Part shown: positions 46,000 to 58,748 of the stretch, one piece after another
Layout of the letters: the number at the start of each line of letters is the position of its first letter
Numbering within the stretch: the stretch's first letter is position 1
NCBI RefSeq assembly: GCF_964340395.1
Contig: NC_135565.1
Span: 11,069,242 to 11,129,241, forward strand
DNA length: 60,000 nt
Direction: 5' to 3'
From: Glandiceps talaboti
Lineage: Eukaryota; Hemichordata; Enteropneusta; Spengelidae
Program-made: the position numbers and the translations under genes
Notes under the pieces: model-generated
Databases searched by the model: none
What the model saw: only the letters and a program-made list of their open reading frames with translations
What the model was told of the DNA's origin: nothing

Positions 46000-46670
46000 A
46001 AGGGAGCTTCCAAGGTTAGGGTGTGCCAGATGTCGTTGAATTTAACATACAAATTGAGTGTACTATCCACAACATATGCGTGTTTAATATGGCTTGTAAA
46101 GGTCTTTCACTATGGATAATTGACAACAAGAAATATGATATTATAATATCTAATGTGTTATTTTTGTTTAAGGTGCCAGCAAAATTGACTCAAAAAATTG
46201 CTATCTGAATGATTTTAGAAATTGCAAACGTTACTTAATCCAGTGCCTTGAATATGAATACATTTCTTTTCAGATAGAACCTGCCAAATGGTTTGAAAAT
46301 TTTATTGCTTGTGAACATTTCACCAAATAAAAAATTACTGCATTTTATTCCTACACAGGAGGTGCTAATGGCCATTTATGTATTTGCCAACTCTTTAGTA
46401 TATCTGTATTAATATTTTCCTTTTGTAAAACGGGGTCACCTAGCCTGCTATATACCTACATGTATATATATTTGTAATTGTATATTCATGACTTATATAT
46501 GTATACTGCTGGTATGCCATCATTTAGTTACATTTTTTTTAAAACAGTGTCAGTTTCAATACTTGTTACATAATGTAATGTATCAAACAAATAACTTAAA
46601 TATTCTGACACAGCAGAAGTTTACCTCTATGGTAAATTTCAGTGTTTATCCAATAAATATCCAATAAAAT
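46000..46670. other. AT-rich intron sequence, nothing recognised
   Basis: No coding or repeat structure recognised. Confidence 0.4.
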
Positions 46671-46673
46671 GAT

Positions 46674-46838
<165 letters not shown>

Positions 46839-47369
46839 TATCATGAAGCAAATGAGCCCACACATACAGTTTCTAGACTACATGTAGGTTGTGTAGAGTT
46901 TGTCGACCTCATACTGAGTCATAGTACTACTCATCCTAAATTTTGACCGCCATGAATAAATTTGACTTATTTGTCAGTAATGCCAGAGTTCACTTGGGGA
47001 GAAAAATATATTTTGTAAATCATGCAAATTCGTACTGAGAAACAAAGTGTTTTGTAAGCATTGCTAGTTTACTGGCAATGTTTCCATAGCAATAGGGACA
47101 CCTGACTTAGATAATGATTACATTGTTGAATCCCACAGGACATTTTATGACAAAAATGTATTTTAGAAATAGTTTAAAGTAATTAATTATCTTCATCGAA
47201 CCATTGTGTAGACACCATGATGTGATGGTGAGCCTAAAAATAGGATTTTATTCATTTTTTTTTTGTTATCTGTCTGTCACTGTGAATAATTTATTACAAA
47301 ATAGACAGACAATGAATTGACCTGATACATGGTTCATCGTACATGTATGGTGTGTTATATACATATAGT

Positions 47370-48135
47370 GCGTGATATGGTATGTGTTATGGTGCATGAT
47401 ATGATATGTGATATAGTACATGATATGATGCGTGATATGGTATGTGATATAGTATGTGATATGATGTATGATATTGTACATGATATGGTACATAATATGG
47501 CACATGATATGGTATGTGTTATGGTACATGATATGATATGTGATATAGTATGTGATATAGTATGTGATATGATGTATGATATTGTACATGATATGGTACA
47601 TAATATGGCACATGATATGGTATGTGTTATGGTACAATATATGATATGTGATATAGTATGTGATATAGTATGTGATATGATGTATGATATTGTACATGAT
47701 ATGGCACATGATATGGTACGTGATATGGTATGTGTTATGGTACAATATATGATATGTGATATAGTATGTGATATAGTATGTGATATAGTATGTGATATGG
47801 TACAATATATGATATGTGATGTAGTATGTGATATGATATGTGATATGGTACATGTGATATACAGTAGTACGTGATATGGTACATAATATGGTGCGTGATA
47901 TGGTATGTGTTATGGTGCATATGATACGTGATATAGTACTTGATATGGTGCGTGATATGATACATGATGTAGTACGTGCTATGGTGTGTGTGATATGTTA
48001 CATGATATGGTATGTGTTATGATGTATGATATTTGATATATAGTACATTTGTAGTATGTGATATGGTACATAATATGGTGCGTGATATGTTATGTTATAT
48101 AGTAAGTGATATGATGCATGATATGGTACATTGCA
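47370..48135. repeat. 12-bp minisatellite with higher-order structure
   Basis: Units GATATGGTATGT, GATATAGTATGT, GATATGATGTAT and GATATTGTACAT follow one another. The marker GATATGGTATGTGTTATGG starts at 47374, 47506, 47614 and 47722, i.e. 132, 108 and 108 bp apart, all multiples of 12. This shows a higher-order repeat of 9 to 11 units. Beyond 47860 the array decays. Open frames (DIVCDMMY, HITYHI) on both strands are artefacts. Confidence 0.92.
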
Positions 48136-48139
48136 TGGT

Positions 48140-49000
48140 TCATAACTCTTAACTCTTATGCAAAATCTATTCGTAATGTAGGTGAGAAACTAAAAATGTC
48201 ATTAGTGTGGCCACACTGGAGTCTGCAAAGTAGTACGAAGTGACCTCTAGTTTTAAATATGCCCTTCATTTACCTTGACAAGATATGCAAATGAAACCGC
48301 TTAATGACCCCTGGATATGTATATAAGGGTGAACTAAGTCAAGGGCTAAAAGTAGGGTAATAAATCAAAGTACAGGTTTTACATAGTTTTAATTTGATAG
48401 AAAACAGTAAAATATTGTTTGTATAGTGATTCACGTGTACCTTGTCTTCGTTTGAGTCTAATAATAATTGATATGTACTATTTTAAATGGATATCAACCT
48501 TAGAGAGACTTGAGAGAGATGACCCATTTGGAGTGAGAAGAATACAAATTTCTTTGGGGTCATTCTATTGAATATGAGGGGGGAGAGATGTGTTGTAAAT
48601 GCTGAAGTGTTGGAAACCTTCTGGGGGAGGGGGGGGGCTTCATGTTAGAGTTTTCATTTCAAAAATGAGGTAGTATGTAGGGGAAGTTCGTGCCATGGAG
48701 GTACCCTTACTTTTTAGGTTTATGGTTTATCTTTTAAAGGGACATATAGAACCTTTGTGCAGCGTGGTAGAAACCATTTGTAAAGTGGGGGGGTTTATAG
48801 AAAGGAAAAAGGGGGTAAGAGCAAAACATCCCCTTTATGCATAGCTATACAGTTGTACACATAAAATAACATTAAACAGACTGGATAATGTAACATTTGA
48901 TTCTGTTATCAACAACCTAATAAAAGTAAAGTAATAAATATAATTTCATTCATTTCTCTACAAACACAAATACATGTATGATACCCTGCTTTTTTGTCAG
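48140..49000. other. Intron sequence, nothing recognised
   Basis: Contains short G runs at about 48623-48637 and 48786-48792. No coding signal. Confidence 0.4.
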
Positions 49001-49001
49001 T

Positions 49002-49190
<189 letters not shown>

Positions 49191-49199
49191 CTCCATCAA

Positions 49200-51100
49200 T
49201 CCCCTTCTCTCACCACATCACTTCAATGTGAGTTCCTATCTCTATTATAATACCTACATGTATCTATTACCACTCTCTAAGTAATACATGTAGGTGAATT
49301 CAGTAGAGTCCATATAGATGAATGTGAAGAACAGACAGTTTATCATGAAACAAGACCTTTTGTAGAGTTATTTATAGTTGCAGTCCATTAGTGGTTTGCC
49401 TGTATGCATGTACTGTACTGTCTGGGTCATATACACTTGTATATATATTATGTGCCTAGATGGATGTCTACAGTTAAATGTCACGTTTTTTTGTGTGTGA
49501 GAACAATTACATTAGTTACATGTAGCTTTGATGTTGAGTCTGCACTGTTATGTACCAGGGATTCCTTGCACTGGTGCACACCCACCCACAGTAGTTGTGT
49601 AGTGCGGTCCTAAAAACATACTTGTAAATGTATGCTAATGATATGCAAATTTAATGCAATCATTTCCTGTACAAGAAATCATGCGTTCGCACAGTTTTTA
49701 ATAATTTTGTTGTTTCGGATAAACTTATGTAATAATAACACAACCCCATACCATGTCAATGCCAGTGTGAACTACGTAAGGTGTGTTTGAATCTGTAATT
49801 GCCACTCGTTTTCAACTGCACTTTCACTTGTTGTGCTCGTTAATGGGATTGCCAAGAACACTGAAAGGACTTGTAATGTAGGTGCCGTGTTTTAGCATAC
49901 GCCGTAAGGGTCGTAAATATATGTGGATGTGTAGGTATAAATTCTGCCTGAATTCCCTGCTCCTTTTACTGACTAATGTTCACTATTGGTCTCACCTTAT
50001 TTAGAGAACACTATTATATTAGCCTTAGACAATGTTCTCCTTCCTGTTACCTTGGTTACAAAACCTTAACAAAAACGATAACATGTACTAATGTGTAAAA
50101 ATAAAATTTCAAACAGATTCTGTATTTTTCAAATCATTTTTATAAAAACTTGCATAAATATATTTGAAAGAACGGTATTTTTGCTTAGGTTGGGGAGAAC
50201 TCCAGTAACACAGATTGAGGAAGTAGATAAAACGCACCAGGATTTTGTGTAAGACCATGACTGGGAGTGGGAAAGGGGGTGGGGGTGGGTGGATGGTGTG
50301 TGTGTGTGTGTGTGTGTGTGTAAAGTACATACAGATTTGACCAACTTGCCACTTTTTTATCAAAAATAAGCTCATACCAATTTATTTCAGAATTTTCAAT
50401 CTAGTCAACACTTTGAAAATAGAGAAATTTGAGAAGAGAAATAAATAGCGATTTGACTTATTCAGTAGACACGTAAAAAAAGTAAAGAAAACTGATAAAA
50501 CAATACACCATAGATGTAATAGTAGATTACCACTAAAAGAAAGAGGAAATGATGACAGTGAATAAAACGGATGAATGATTCAGAAGTGTTTTGATAGGAC
50601 TGAATCACAGTTAGTCATCTCTTTACCATTCAAAGAAAAGTGACTACTTGTACATGTACTTATAAATTATAACATGCAAATGAGGACAGTTTTTTGAAAT
50701 TGATAACTTAAGAGTTTCCGAATACAAAGTGTATAAGATTTCTATCCAATGAAAAGAGTTGTATTTTTGTAGTAAGCCCAATAAAAATGTTATTAAATAT
50801 AAAAAAAAAAAAAAAAAAAATTATAACCTGCACTGTTGTTATGGACTTTTGTTACACACTTATACGACCTGGAAGTAATTAGTCTTGTATTTCAAGAAGT
50901 TGTCGTCAATTCCCCACAACACAACACCCCCCCCCCTAAAAAAAAGAAAAAAGAAGAAGAAGAAGTAATTAGTATCATAGAATAAACGCAATACAAAAAA
51001 TATGAAATCCATAGATTGCACAAACACAATGAAATAATTTGTAGTATAGCTAGGCAACATAACGGAGGATAGGTTGTTTATGGTTCCTAGAATCAATAGG
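49200..51100. other. Intron sequence with small simple repeats
   Basis: (GT)n at 50297-50321 preceded by a GGGTGGGGGTGGGTGG stretch, a 20-base A run at 50801-50820, a C8 run near 50928, and TTTTTGCTTAGGTTGGGGAG (about 50178), a lone unit related to the 21-kb array. No gene recognised. Confidence 0.45.
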
Positions 51101-51113
51101 ACAGTACAATATC

Positions 51114-51253
51114 GTTACTTTGGAATGATAAATTGGAAATGAATGTGACGTTTCAATCCATCTATGCAGTACTTGATCACCTAGCGTGATCGCGGTCCAT
51201 AGTAGACAGATCGATATGTCACGTTTGTTTCCAATATATAATTCCAAAGTAAC
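51114..51253. repeat. 140-bp foldback element (about 55-bp arms)
   Basis: GTTACTTTGGAATGATAAATTGG at the left is mirrored by CCAATATATAATTCCAAAGTAAC at the right. Further in, GTGACGT/ATGTCAC and TCCATCTATG/CATAGTAGA pair imperfectly. The centre is GATCAC-CTAGC-GTGATC, so the element folds from end to end. No reading frame. Confidence 0.8.
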
Positions 51254-51504
51254 TGTATTCTGATGTCCAATATAGAAATACTGTATATTGTGAATGGAGG
51301 CTTATGTCATAGTTTTGCAATAAATCCACTATTCACAATGTGAAAAACTAATCAATTAGGTTGAATATATACGTTTAATGCAAAATATAATATATTAAAG
51401 ACAATGGGGGTAAAATTAATTACATTGTATGCTTGTAAATGACTGTCTTAATGGTTCACAATAGTTATTAATTGTATATACATGTAGCTCACAATGTGTA
51501 GAAC

Positions 51505-52316
51505 AGAACAGTATGGATTCCAGGCTACAAATAGCCATGCTATACTGTAGAACAGGACAGTATGGATTCCAGGCTACAAATAGCCATGCTATACTGTAGA
51601 ACAGGACAGTATGGATTCCAGGCTACAAATAGCCATGCTATACTGTTGAACAGGACAGTATGGATTCCAGGCTACAAATAGCCATACTATACTGTAGAAC
51701 AGGACAGTATGGATCCCAGGCTACAAATAGCCATGTTATACTGTAGAACAGGACAGTATGGATTCCAGGCTACAAATAGCCATGCTATACTGTAGAACAG
51801 GACAGTATGGATTCCAGGCTACAAATAGCCATACTATACTGTAGAACAGGACAGTATGGATTCCAGGCTACAAATAATGCTATACTGTAGAACAGGACAG
51901 TATGGATTCCAGGCTACAAATAGCCATGTTATACTGTAGAACAGGACAGTATGGATTCCAGGCTACAAATAGCCATGCTATACTGTAGAACAGGACAGTA
52001 TGGATCCCAGGCTACAAATAGCCATGCTATACTGTAGAACAGGACAGTATGGATTCCAAGCTACAAATAGCCATGCTACACTGTAGAACAGGACAGTATG
52101 GATCCCAGGCTACAAATAGCCATGCTATACTGTAGAACAGGACAGTATGGATTCCAGGCTACAAATAGCCATACTATACTGTAGAACAGGACAGTATGGA
52201 TTCCAGGCTACAAATAGCCATGTTATACTGTAGAACAGGACAGTGTGGATTCCACCAGGCTACAAATAGCTATGCTACACTGTAGAACAGGACAGTATGG
52301 ATTCCAGGCTAAACTG
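51505..52316. repeat. 49-bp minisatellite, 17 units, each unit palindromic
   Basis: Each unit runs ACAGTATGGATTCCAGGCTA, CAAATAGCCATGCTATACTG, TAGAACAGG. Inside a unit, ACAGTAT pairs with ATACTGT and GGCTA with TAGCC around CAAA, giving nested stems. Units vary at fixed places: TTCC/TCCC, ATGC/ATAC/ATGT and TATAC/TACAC. The eighth unit lacks AGCC-adjacent bases; the sixteenth carries GTGTGG and an extra ACC. The last unit is truncated. No spacers separate the units. Confidence 0.95.
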
Positions 52317-52329
52317 TCGAACAGTACAC

Positions 52330-53845
52330 TACACACTACATGCAGATATTCCATACAAAATTACAGTTTTTAATGTAATTTATCGGAAGACCTTGGATGT
52401 ATTTCCCTAATTCCTTTAATTTCCAACGAGGCAGTCAATTAACGTGATTTAATAGAGCTATACATATTAAATAGTAATTTAGACTGTCTGCAATTTGCAA
52501 AGCTGGACTTTGATTTGTGTCAACTCTACTTCTCTGTGTACCATTCACAACTAAACCAAGAAGTACTAGTAGTACTCGTAAACTGTGGACAGGAATTTCC
52601 AACAGAGGTGAACTAGAGGGCAAGTATGACTGCAGTGGTACGTGCTGACCTCAAGTTGACCCCCTATAAAATGGCCCACATATATTGACAGGTTTATAGC
52701 CGAACTGGTTTATATTGATTGGTTGGCATACATGAAAGAAAGCAAACATGTACTTGTTCAAACCTTTAATGATTAAGTATAGCATTAAAGATTTACCTGA
52801 CCTTGAGATCTGGAGTACATTTTATGTTTATAATAAGAGTGAAATATTTTTTACAGACTAGGAAGATATCAACTGAATTCTCCTCGTTGGTGCTTTTCTT
52901 AGCTATTTACTAATGACACTAGCCAGGAAAGGAGTGTACATGACAAAAAAAATCATTCACTAAAGTCTATTAAACTTTTTTTTTCTATCTGTGTATGAGT
53001 TTTGTAATGAGCTGTTTGTTCCATTTTTAGCTTAAAAAAATAAATGTATTTTCGCAAACCTTGAAACTTCATGTGTGAATACATTTTAATCTCCAAATGG
53101 ACTGTTTATCATTATGGTAATTGAAGCTGAAGTTTCCATCAGAGAAATGGTGTGTCTACTTATACATGTATATGTATCCATTGACATAAATTTTGTGTAC
53201 TAAAAGTGTCTGGTATTTTTCTTTGCTATGAAAGCAAAATGTGTATACTTTGGAAATGTCACTATAGTTAATCTAGAAATGGAGTCCTAAGACTTGAAAT
53301 GGGAGATAGATTTTCATCAAAAGTGAAGTTGATTAAAAACCGTTGTCATCATCTCATTTTTAATACGTAAATTTTATTCGTGAGTGTCATATGGGTTTTC
53401 ATGTCGATTTAATTCTCGCTAAATTAACACACGTCACAACCGGGTAAGTAATTAATAGATTTTGAAAATGTGGAATTGGAACAATTGATGTCACATCAGA
53501 TAGTAGATTGACCTGATGTTCATTACTTTTAGGTGACATTTATGATGAAATGTGTGATATCCTGTGGTTTTTTTTTGGAAAGTGACAAAGTATATCCTGT
53601 TTTTTACAAAATCGTGAAATGTTGATGAAATTGATACAGTGATTGATATGATATCTATTGAATTACGTTATTGCATGTCTGCATGTTTTAGCCCACGCAG
53701 TATATAACACTAATACGGGGTTAATTGATTTACTGTGGATGATAGGCCTACAAATGTTATATAAATAAAACATATAAAGGTGAAACTAAAAATATATAGT
53801 TAGTTAATGCTCTGTCATGTGAGTTTGGAGGGGTGTTTGGATTGG
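52330..53845. other. AT-rich intron sequence, nothing recognised
   Basis: No coding, tandem or dispersed repeat structure recognised. Confidence 0.4.
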
Positions 53846-54069
53846 GGGAGGGTGTCTGTTTGACGAGTAGGGTTGCTCTATACAATATTGGTACTAATTG
53901 AGTTCAAAAATGGTTTGGATTTTTTGACTGGTTTCACATCTGATTTTCTTTTTCAATAAGTACAACTCTATTTGGTACAATATCTCAGATGTGAAGTCAG
54001 TTTTTGGGATGGAGATGGGTGGGGATGGGGAAATCTTAGTATGGTAGTATGATTTCTGTAAAAAGATGT

Positions 54070-54310
54070 TGGGGAATTGGAACTTGTACATGTATGTATG
54101 TATAATTGAGTAGATGTCAAGTCATTGTAATTGGGGATGGGGGTGGAGTGGGTGGGGTGAAGGGGTTGTCTTAGTGTGACACTCGAGTTTTCGTACATGA
54201 TATTGAGGAATTGGAACTTGTACATGTGCATGTATGTACAACTAAGTAGATAGCAAGTCATTGTAATTGGGGGTGGGGGTGGGGTGGGGGTGTGACACTA
54301 GCATTTCCGT
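54070..54310. repeat. Tandem duplication (~130 bp) carrying G-quadruplex-forming runs
   Basis: GGGGAATTGGAACTTGTACA and AGTCATTGTAATTGGGG occur twice, in units starting near 54069 and 54210. Each ends in a G-rich block; 54269-54290 reads GGGGG-T-GGGGG-T-GGGG-T-GGGGG, a textbook intramolecular quadruplex pattern. A related G-rich, TACAATATTGG-containing piece near 53850-53890 may be a third, diverged unit. Confidence 0.75.
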
Positions 54311-54691
54311 ATACAATATTGGCCAATTGTCATTTGTACGGCCTATCAGATATTTTATCTTTGCCATACAGATTTGAATTCACAGCAGAGACTGATCCCA
54401 GATGAAAGCAAGTAATGTGAGCTATGTATGTTATGTTATCTTGTCTGTCTGTCCATCTGCTCCTGTCTACAGTTGGTAAAAAGTTGAGGTCAATGCCAAG
54501 GCTGACAAGACACATATACATTTCTGTTATCTGTGTTATCTAAACACACATTAAACTCTAGATAGTATGTCAGTGTTATGTTGTTGTCTGAAGTGAGATC
54601 TAGAACTCTCAGTCAAATAATATTGGCTTAGATTTGACAATCACCTTTGCTGTACAATTTGATAAGAGCTTTAGGATGTGTGAATGCCTAC

Positions 54692-55335
54692 ATGTATGTT
54701 TACCTGGTTTAGGTTGAAGTGTTTATCTTTACTCAAGACACTAATTCACATTTGAAACCAATAGGCTAAAAATCTTCTCTCTTTTTTGTATTTAATAATA
54801 TTTTGATTTGGCTTATTACAAAGATAACGATACATCTCTTTTTCGTAAATGGAAATTTTAGACAAAATTTCCTTATTAAAGTTATCAATTTCAAAAACTT
54901 TCTTTCTTAATAGGTGCATTTACTGTGCTTTTACTAACTACAATTTGAAACTCTACAATCTACATTGTATATATTCTGCAAGTATTTTTTTTGTATGCCA
55001 TCAAATCTGGGTGTTTTGTAAACTTTGAAATATAAATAATAATGCTTAGCAACAAGAATAACAAATTTCAGTAATAACAGTTGTTCATCACCCAGGATGA
55101 TTTATCTAACATTTGGAATGTTAATAAGTCCAGTTTTCCTTTAAAAATCATATTCCAAAGTAGAGGTGTGTATATGTATATACTGAAATGTGTGTATGGG
55201 GGGGGGGGTGTGTGTGTGTGGAAATATAGGATATCATATGTTAATGTCCATGTGTACCTTTGTTCAGGTTGAACTATTTCTCATTACTCAGATACTAATT
55301 TCCATTTGAAACCAATGTACTAAAAATCATATTCC
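54692..55335. repeat. Direct repeats about 550 bp apart
   Basis: GTTTACCTGGTTTAGGTTGAA and CACATTTGAAACCAATAGGC (54697-54770) recur as GTGTACCTTTGTTCAGGTTGAA and TCCATTTGAAACCAATGTAC (55252-55320). AAAAATCATATTCCA also occurs at 55143 and 55322. Probably an old segmental duplication or two copies of one element. Confidence 0.5.
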
Positions 55336-55685
55336 AGTGCAGGCCTATAGGCTACATCCAAACAAGGAGGGGTGTGGAGGGGGATAAATTCTATAAAACA
55401 GAGGGCTGAGAATCATACTAAAGAGAGTAAACTAAGTGAAAGATAATTTTGTTGGTCATTTCTTAGACTTTGTATAAATCAACATATTGTGTATATTTTA
55501 TGTTCTAAATCTTGTATACCATACTGTTTAATTCTAGTCAGGGGGAGAACTTTGATGCGATATTGAATAACACAAAATGATGAATATTTGATTTGTTATG
55601 AAACTGATCAGTTTGAAATGGAGTGAACTGTGACAAATGAGCCTGAAGCTGTAATTGGAAATGAAATGTACATGTCAGATTCATG

Positions 55686-55990
55686 TTATTCCCCAATATT
55701 TTTCTTCTTCCAGCCAAGGAAAACATGAGTGACCTAAGGGGTCTTTAGTCACTATGAGTCAATGGCCTTGTAGTGACAACCCTTAGGTCACAAGTATTTT
55801 CCGTCTGAGTGAAGAAAATTATTGGAGATTAATAATATAATTACACCATCGCCAGTAATATTTTTTTCAAAATTGGGGAAAGTAATGGTAATTTTGAGCG
55901 TTTTGACTCATATTTCGAACCAATTATTTAGGAATGCGTTGTCGTGATGTAGATCGACCAGAGTATATATTCCATTGTTTTTTGTTGAAC
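55686..55990 (+). mobile_element. Repeat family A, copy 5 (foldback plus full tail)
   Basis: The palindrome at 55686-55832 has ATTCCCCAATATTTTTCTTC, GAGTGACCTAAGGG and its mirror CCCTTAGGTCACAAG. The tail has TTACACCATCGCCAGTAATA, TTTTGACTCATATTTCGAA and GACCAGAGTATATATTCC, as in copy 1. TGACCT at 55730 and AGGTCA at 55785 are intact. This is the copy nearest to the receptor's DBD exons. Confidence 0.8.
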
Positions 55991-55999
55991 ATGAATAGA

Positions 56000-56885
56000 G
56001 CATGCATGTAATGTGTTTAATTTATCAACTTGGTTGATGTTACACGTACGTCAACTACGTACTTTACTACAAATTGATGATTTTATACCGTAAAGGTTAA
56101 CGCTACTAATTCCAAGGGAGTAATTTATAGAAGCCATGATTAAACAGCTGAAACCTGCAGGGCTACTTTCAAGGTTTCACTGATGTTGTTGTTGTTATTC
56201 TTGATTCAAAGTTGATTGCTTGTCTGATCTTTAAAAAAGTTGTCATGACAACATGTTGTTAGTAAGACTTAGAGAGTATCACGTAAGACAACCAGATTTT
56301 GATTGTAGGCTACACTGTGTACAGGTACATAACTGTATAATGGATGAATTATGGAAACGTTCATAAATTTGCGAAACAGACAAAAGCGATTTTAGTGTGA
56401 ACCCGTTAGTACATGTTGTATATTGCAGTCGATCCAGCAAGTATATACATGTATGTACTAAAATTAGAAATTATATATATATATAGAATGAGTTATTGCT
56501 GTGAAATTAAAAATTTGCTATGTCAATTTGTGCATTGAAATAAAAAATGTAATTTTTGGTTGAAATGAGTCGCTAGCTACATAGAGAGAAACGTATGCCA
56601 TCTGTGAATATATACATGTACATAGTTCACTCCTCATTTGAGATGATTCATTAAGAGCTCTTAGACTACTAGCTTCTAGAAAGATGTTTAGTTTTCATCG
56701 TACTTCAGAGCTGGGAATAGTACTTCTCACTAGAGAACATTAGGTTGTCTATTAGCACTTTGTACTATTTCAGTGTTTTTGCTAAGGTCTGGGTAACCAA
56801 ACGATGATTGAAGTCATTAGAGGTGAGTGGGGGAGTACATCAAAATGTTGACAAGTTGTGAGGTGAAAATGATGGACGTACTCAA
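56000..56885. other. Intron sequence, nothing firm recognised
   Basis: AGTGTTTTTGCTAAGGTCTGG at about 56771 resembles a unit of the 21-kb array. Otherwise AT-rich filler. Confidence 0.4.
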
Positions 56886-56892
56886 CTCAACG

Positions 56893-56965
56893 TAAAATCT
56901 TCAGGTGATCTTTATTAATACCAACATTTCGGCAATACACAAATTACCTTCTTCAGGGTAAAACA
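56893..56965. mobile_element. Possible Penelope-like element terminus
   Basis: TCTTCAGGTGATCTTTATTA, ACCAACATTTCGGCAATACAC and ACCTTCTTCAGGGTAAAAC resemble the CGTTTCGGC...CTTC.TCAGGG wording common at termini of animal Penelope-like elements. No reverse transcriptase is left. The assignment is from memory of the motif and needs a library search. Confidence 0.4.
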
Positions 56966-57352
56966 AACTACATTGCGTGGTGGTGTCTGTGGATGGTAGC
57001 CTGAATGGCTACACAATTTGTATACAATACATTCAATAATAGTGATGATAAAGTTGCTTTTTTTTAGAATCTAGTTTTTGAAGTGACTAATTAGCTTTCA
57101 TTGAATCTCTCAGAGTCAGACGTCATCAGCGCAATGATGTTAATTCATTTGGTCAGGTGACCTCCTTGTGGAGAGATTTAACGAAAGCTATGTAGTCTGT
57201 TTCAAAAGTAGATTCCAAACGAGAGTAACTCAATCAGTACTATGGTAAATAATTAAGTCAAGTATCTTTTTCTACTCTACAATACGTGTGCTGAATTTAT
57301 CAAATCTGTGTTCAGACGTTGACATATTATAATCATATCAAGTAAAAGCTGT

Positions 57353-57679
57353 AGCCATATGGATGAGGATTGGATATTTATTTTGGATTTTTTAATAAAA
57401 TAAAAGTTAAAAAAAATTATCGTGGCATTCTACTTAAAAAATCAATGTGAAACAACATGGACAAAATCTGCCTTTGTAACTCAATACTTTGCAAGAATTT
57501 GTACATATATTTCTTACGATAACAAAGATTTTACACGTTTATTAAAATCTTTTGCAATTTATTGAGTTTAATACAAACAAGGACTTGGCATATGTTGTTT
57601 CGCATTGATTTTACAAGTAGTAAGTCATGATAAAATTGTTTTATTAATTAAAAAATCCGAAATCCTCATCCATATGACC
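57353..57679. mobile_element. Repeat family C, copy 1: MITE with CATATGGATGAGGATT termini
   Basis: The left end CCATATGGATGAGGATT is mirrored by AATCCTCATCCATATG at the right, and the match continues inward through GGATTTTTTAAT. The interior contains AACAAGGACTTGGCATATGT and TTTACAAGTAGTAAGTCATGA, shared with 34703-34830. About 327 bp, no reading frame. Confidence 0.7.
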
Positions 57680-57844
57680 ACTTTAATAACGTATCGGATG
57701 TTACAAATCACAGACGTGCAAGTACATGTACAGTAAAGCTCACAAGTTTGACAGATTTTCAACTCCTACACGATAAATTACAACATTAGAGATGATATCA
57801 CTACACTTTGACAATGGTAGATTACAAAGGTCACAAGTAGGCCA

Positions 57845-58015
57845 TCTAAAATGATAGCCAACTTTTGTTGTTGTCAAAATGAGAAAAAACTGGCATTTCA
57901 CATGATAAGAGATACAAGAACACCGACGTTTGCTGCGTCACGTCACATCACATCACGTCACGTATTTGAACTTGTGAGCATCAATGGCACACGTCAAGTT
58001 GGCTTTGAGGAGGAC
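57845..58015 (-). mobile_element. Repeat family F, copy 3, with CGTCA-rich segment
   Basis: AATGATAGCCAACTTTTGTTG, CAAAATGAGAAAAAACTGG and GAACACCGACG match copy 4 at 59762 in the same orientation and the copies at 14950 and 23580 in the opposite one. Within it, CGTCACGTCACATCACATCA CGTCA gives three CRE half-sites (57936-57962). The open frame crossing it is repeat-derived. Confidence 0.65.
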
Positions 58016-58019
58016 ACAC

Positions 58020-58748
58020 TGCAAGTCACACAAAGTACCATTAAAAAGTTAAATTCCAAAGGGGGAAAAAAAAACCAGCCTTTGAATTTTGATGAATTTT
58101 ATGGCTGAAGTATGCTACGTGTATATAAATTATGTACATATTGAACCACTGGTGACCTAAATGGAGACGGGTACGTCACACATTTTAATGACATCATAGG
58201 TCAGTGTGATGTAGGGCCATGTGATCTATTTAGCCATTGTCCCATGTATCACCCCATCGCTCAGTACAATGACTTAATTCATATCACTGTGAATGAAAGG
58301 TACACGTGACACATATATTGTAACGTATACTGTGATTGGCCTGATTTAACATCATGGAATTTGATTAATAAGGGCTATCAACTATTCCTGAATTTTTTAT
58401 AAATAACTTGAGAAGAGAATGTTTGTTGATTCTGTACATTCACTCAATGGAATCCAAACTATTCGTAAACAGAACACTCACAGAAATATGCTTGTCTCAG
58501 TGGTACTGAGGAGGTAAAACAAAAGATTATTATACTATGGCCTATTGAGGGCGCCATACACATTTTCTGTTGGTGTCGAATCTCGCGCAAACGATGGCTG
58601 TACATTGAAATAAGCAGTGTGGATTTAAACCATGAATTTTGATGCTAAAAGTGCTTAAATGAAAGTGTTTATGTTCAAATGCCCGTATATATATATATAT
58701 ACTGTTTGATAAATTGTAGTGAACTTTTCTTATTTATTTCTGTTACAG
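58020..58748. other. Intron end upstream of the first DBD exon
   Basis: No exon recognised. The last bases (CTTTTCTTATTTATTTCTGTTACAG) form a strong polypyrimidine tract and 3' splice site. Confidence 0.5.

Noticed and set aside
47266-47965. Peptide repeats DIVCDMMY and HITYHI
   Set aside because: 12-bp satellite artefact.
51505-52316. CRISPR-like regular array
   Set aside because: Units are contiguous with no unique spacers, and the context is an animal intron; it is a minisatellite.
57851-58108. 85-codon frame upstream of the DBD exon as an extra receptor exon
   Set aside because: It lies in a copy of repeat family F and lacks a convincing donor in the phase needed.
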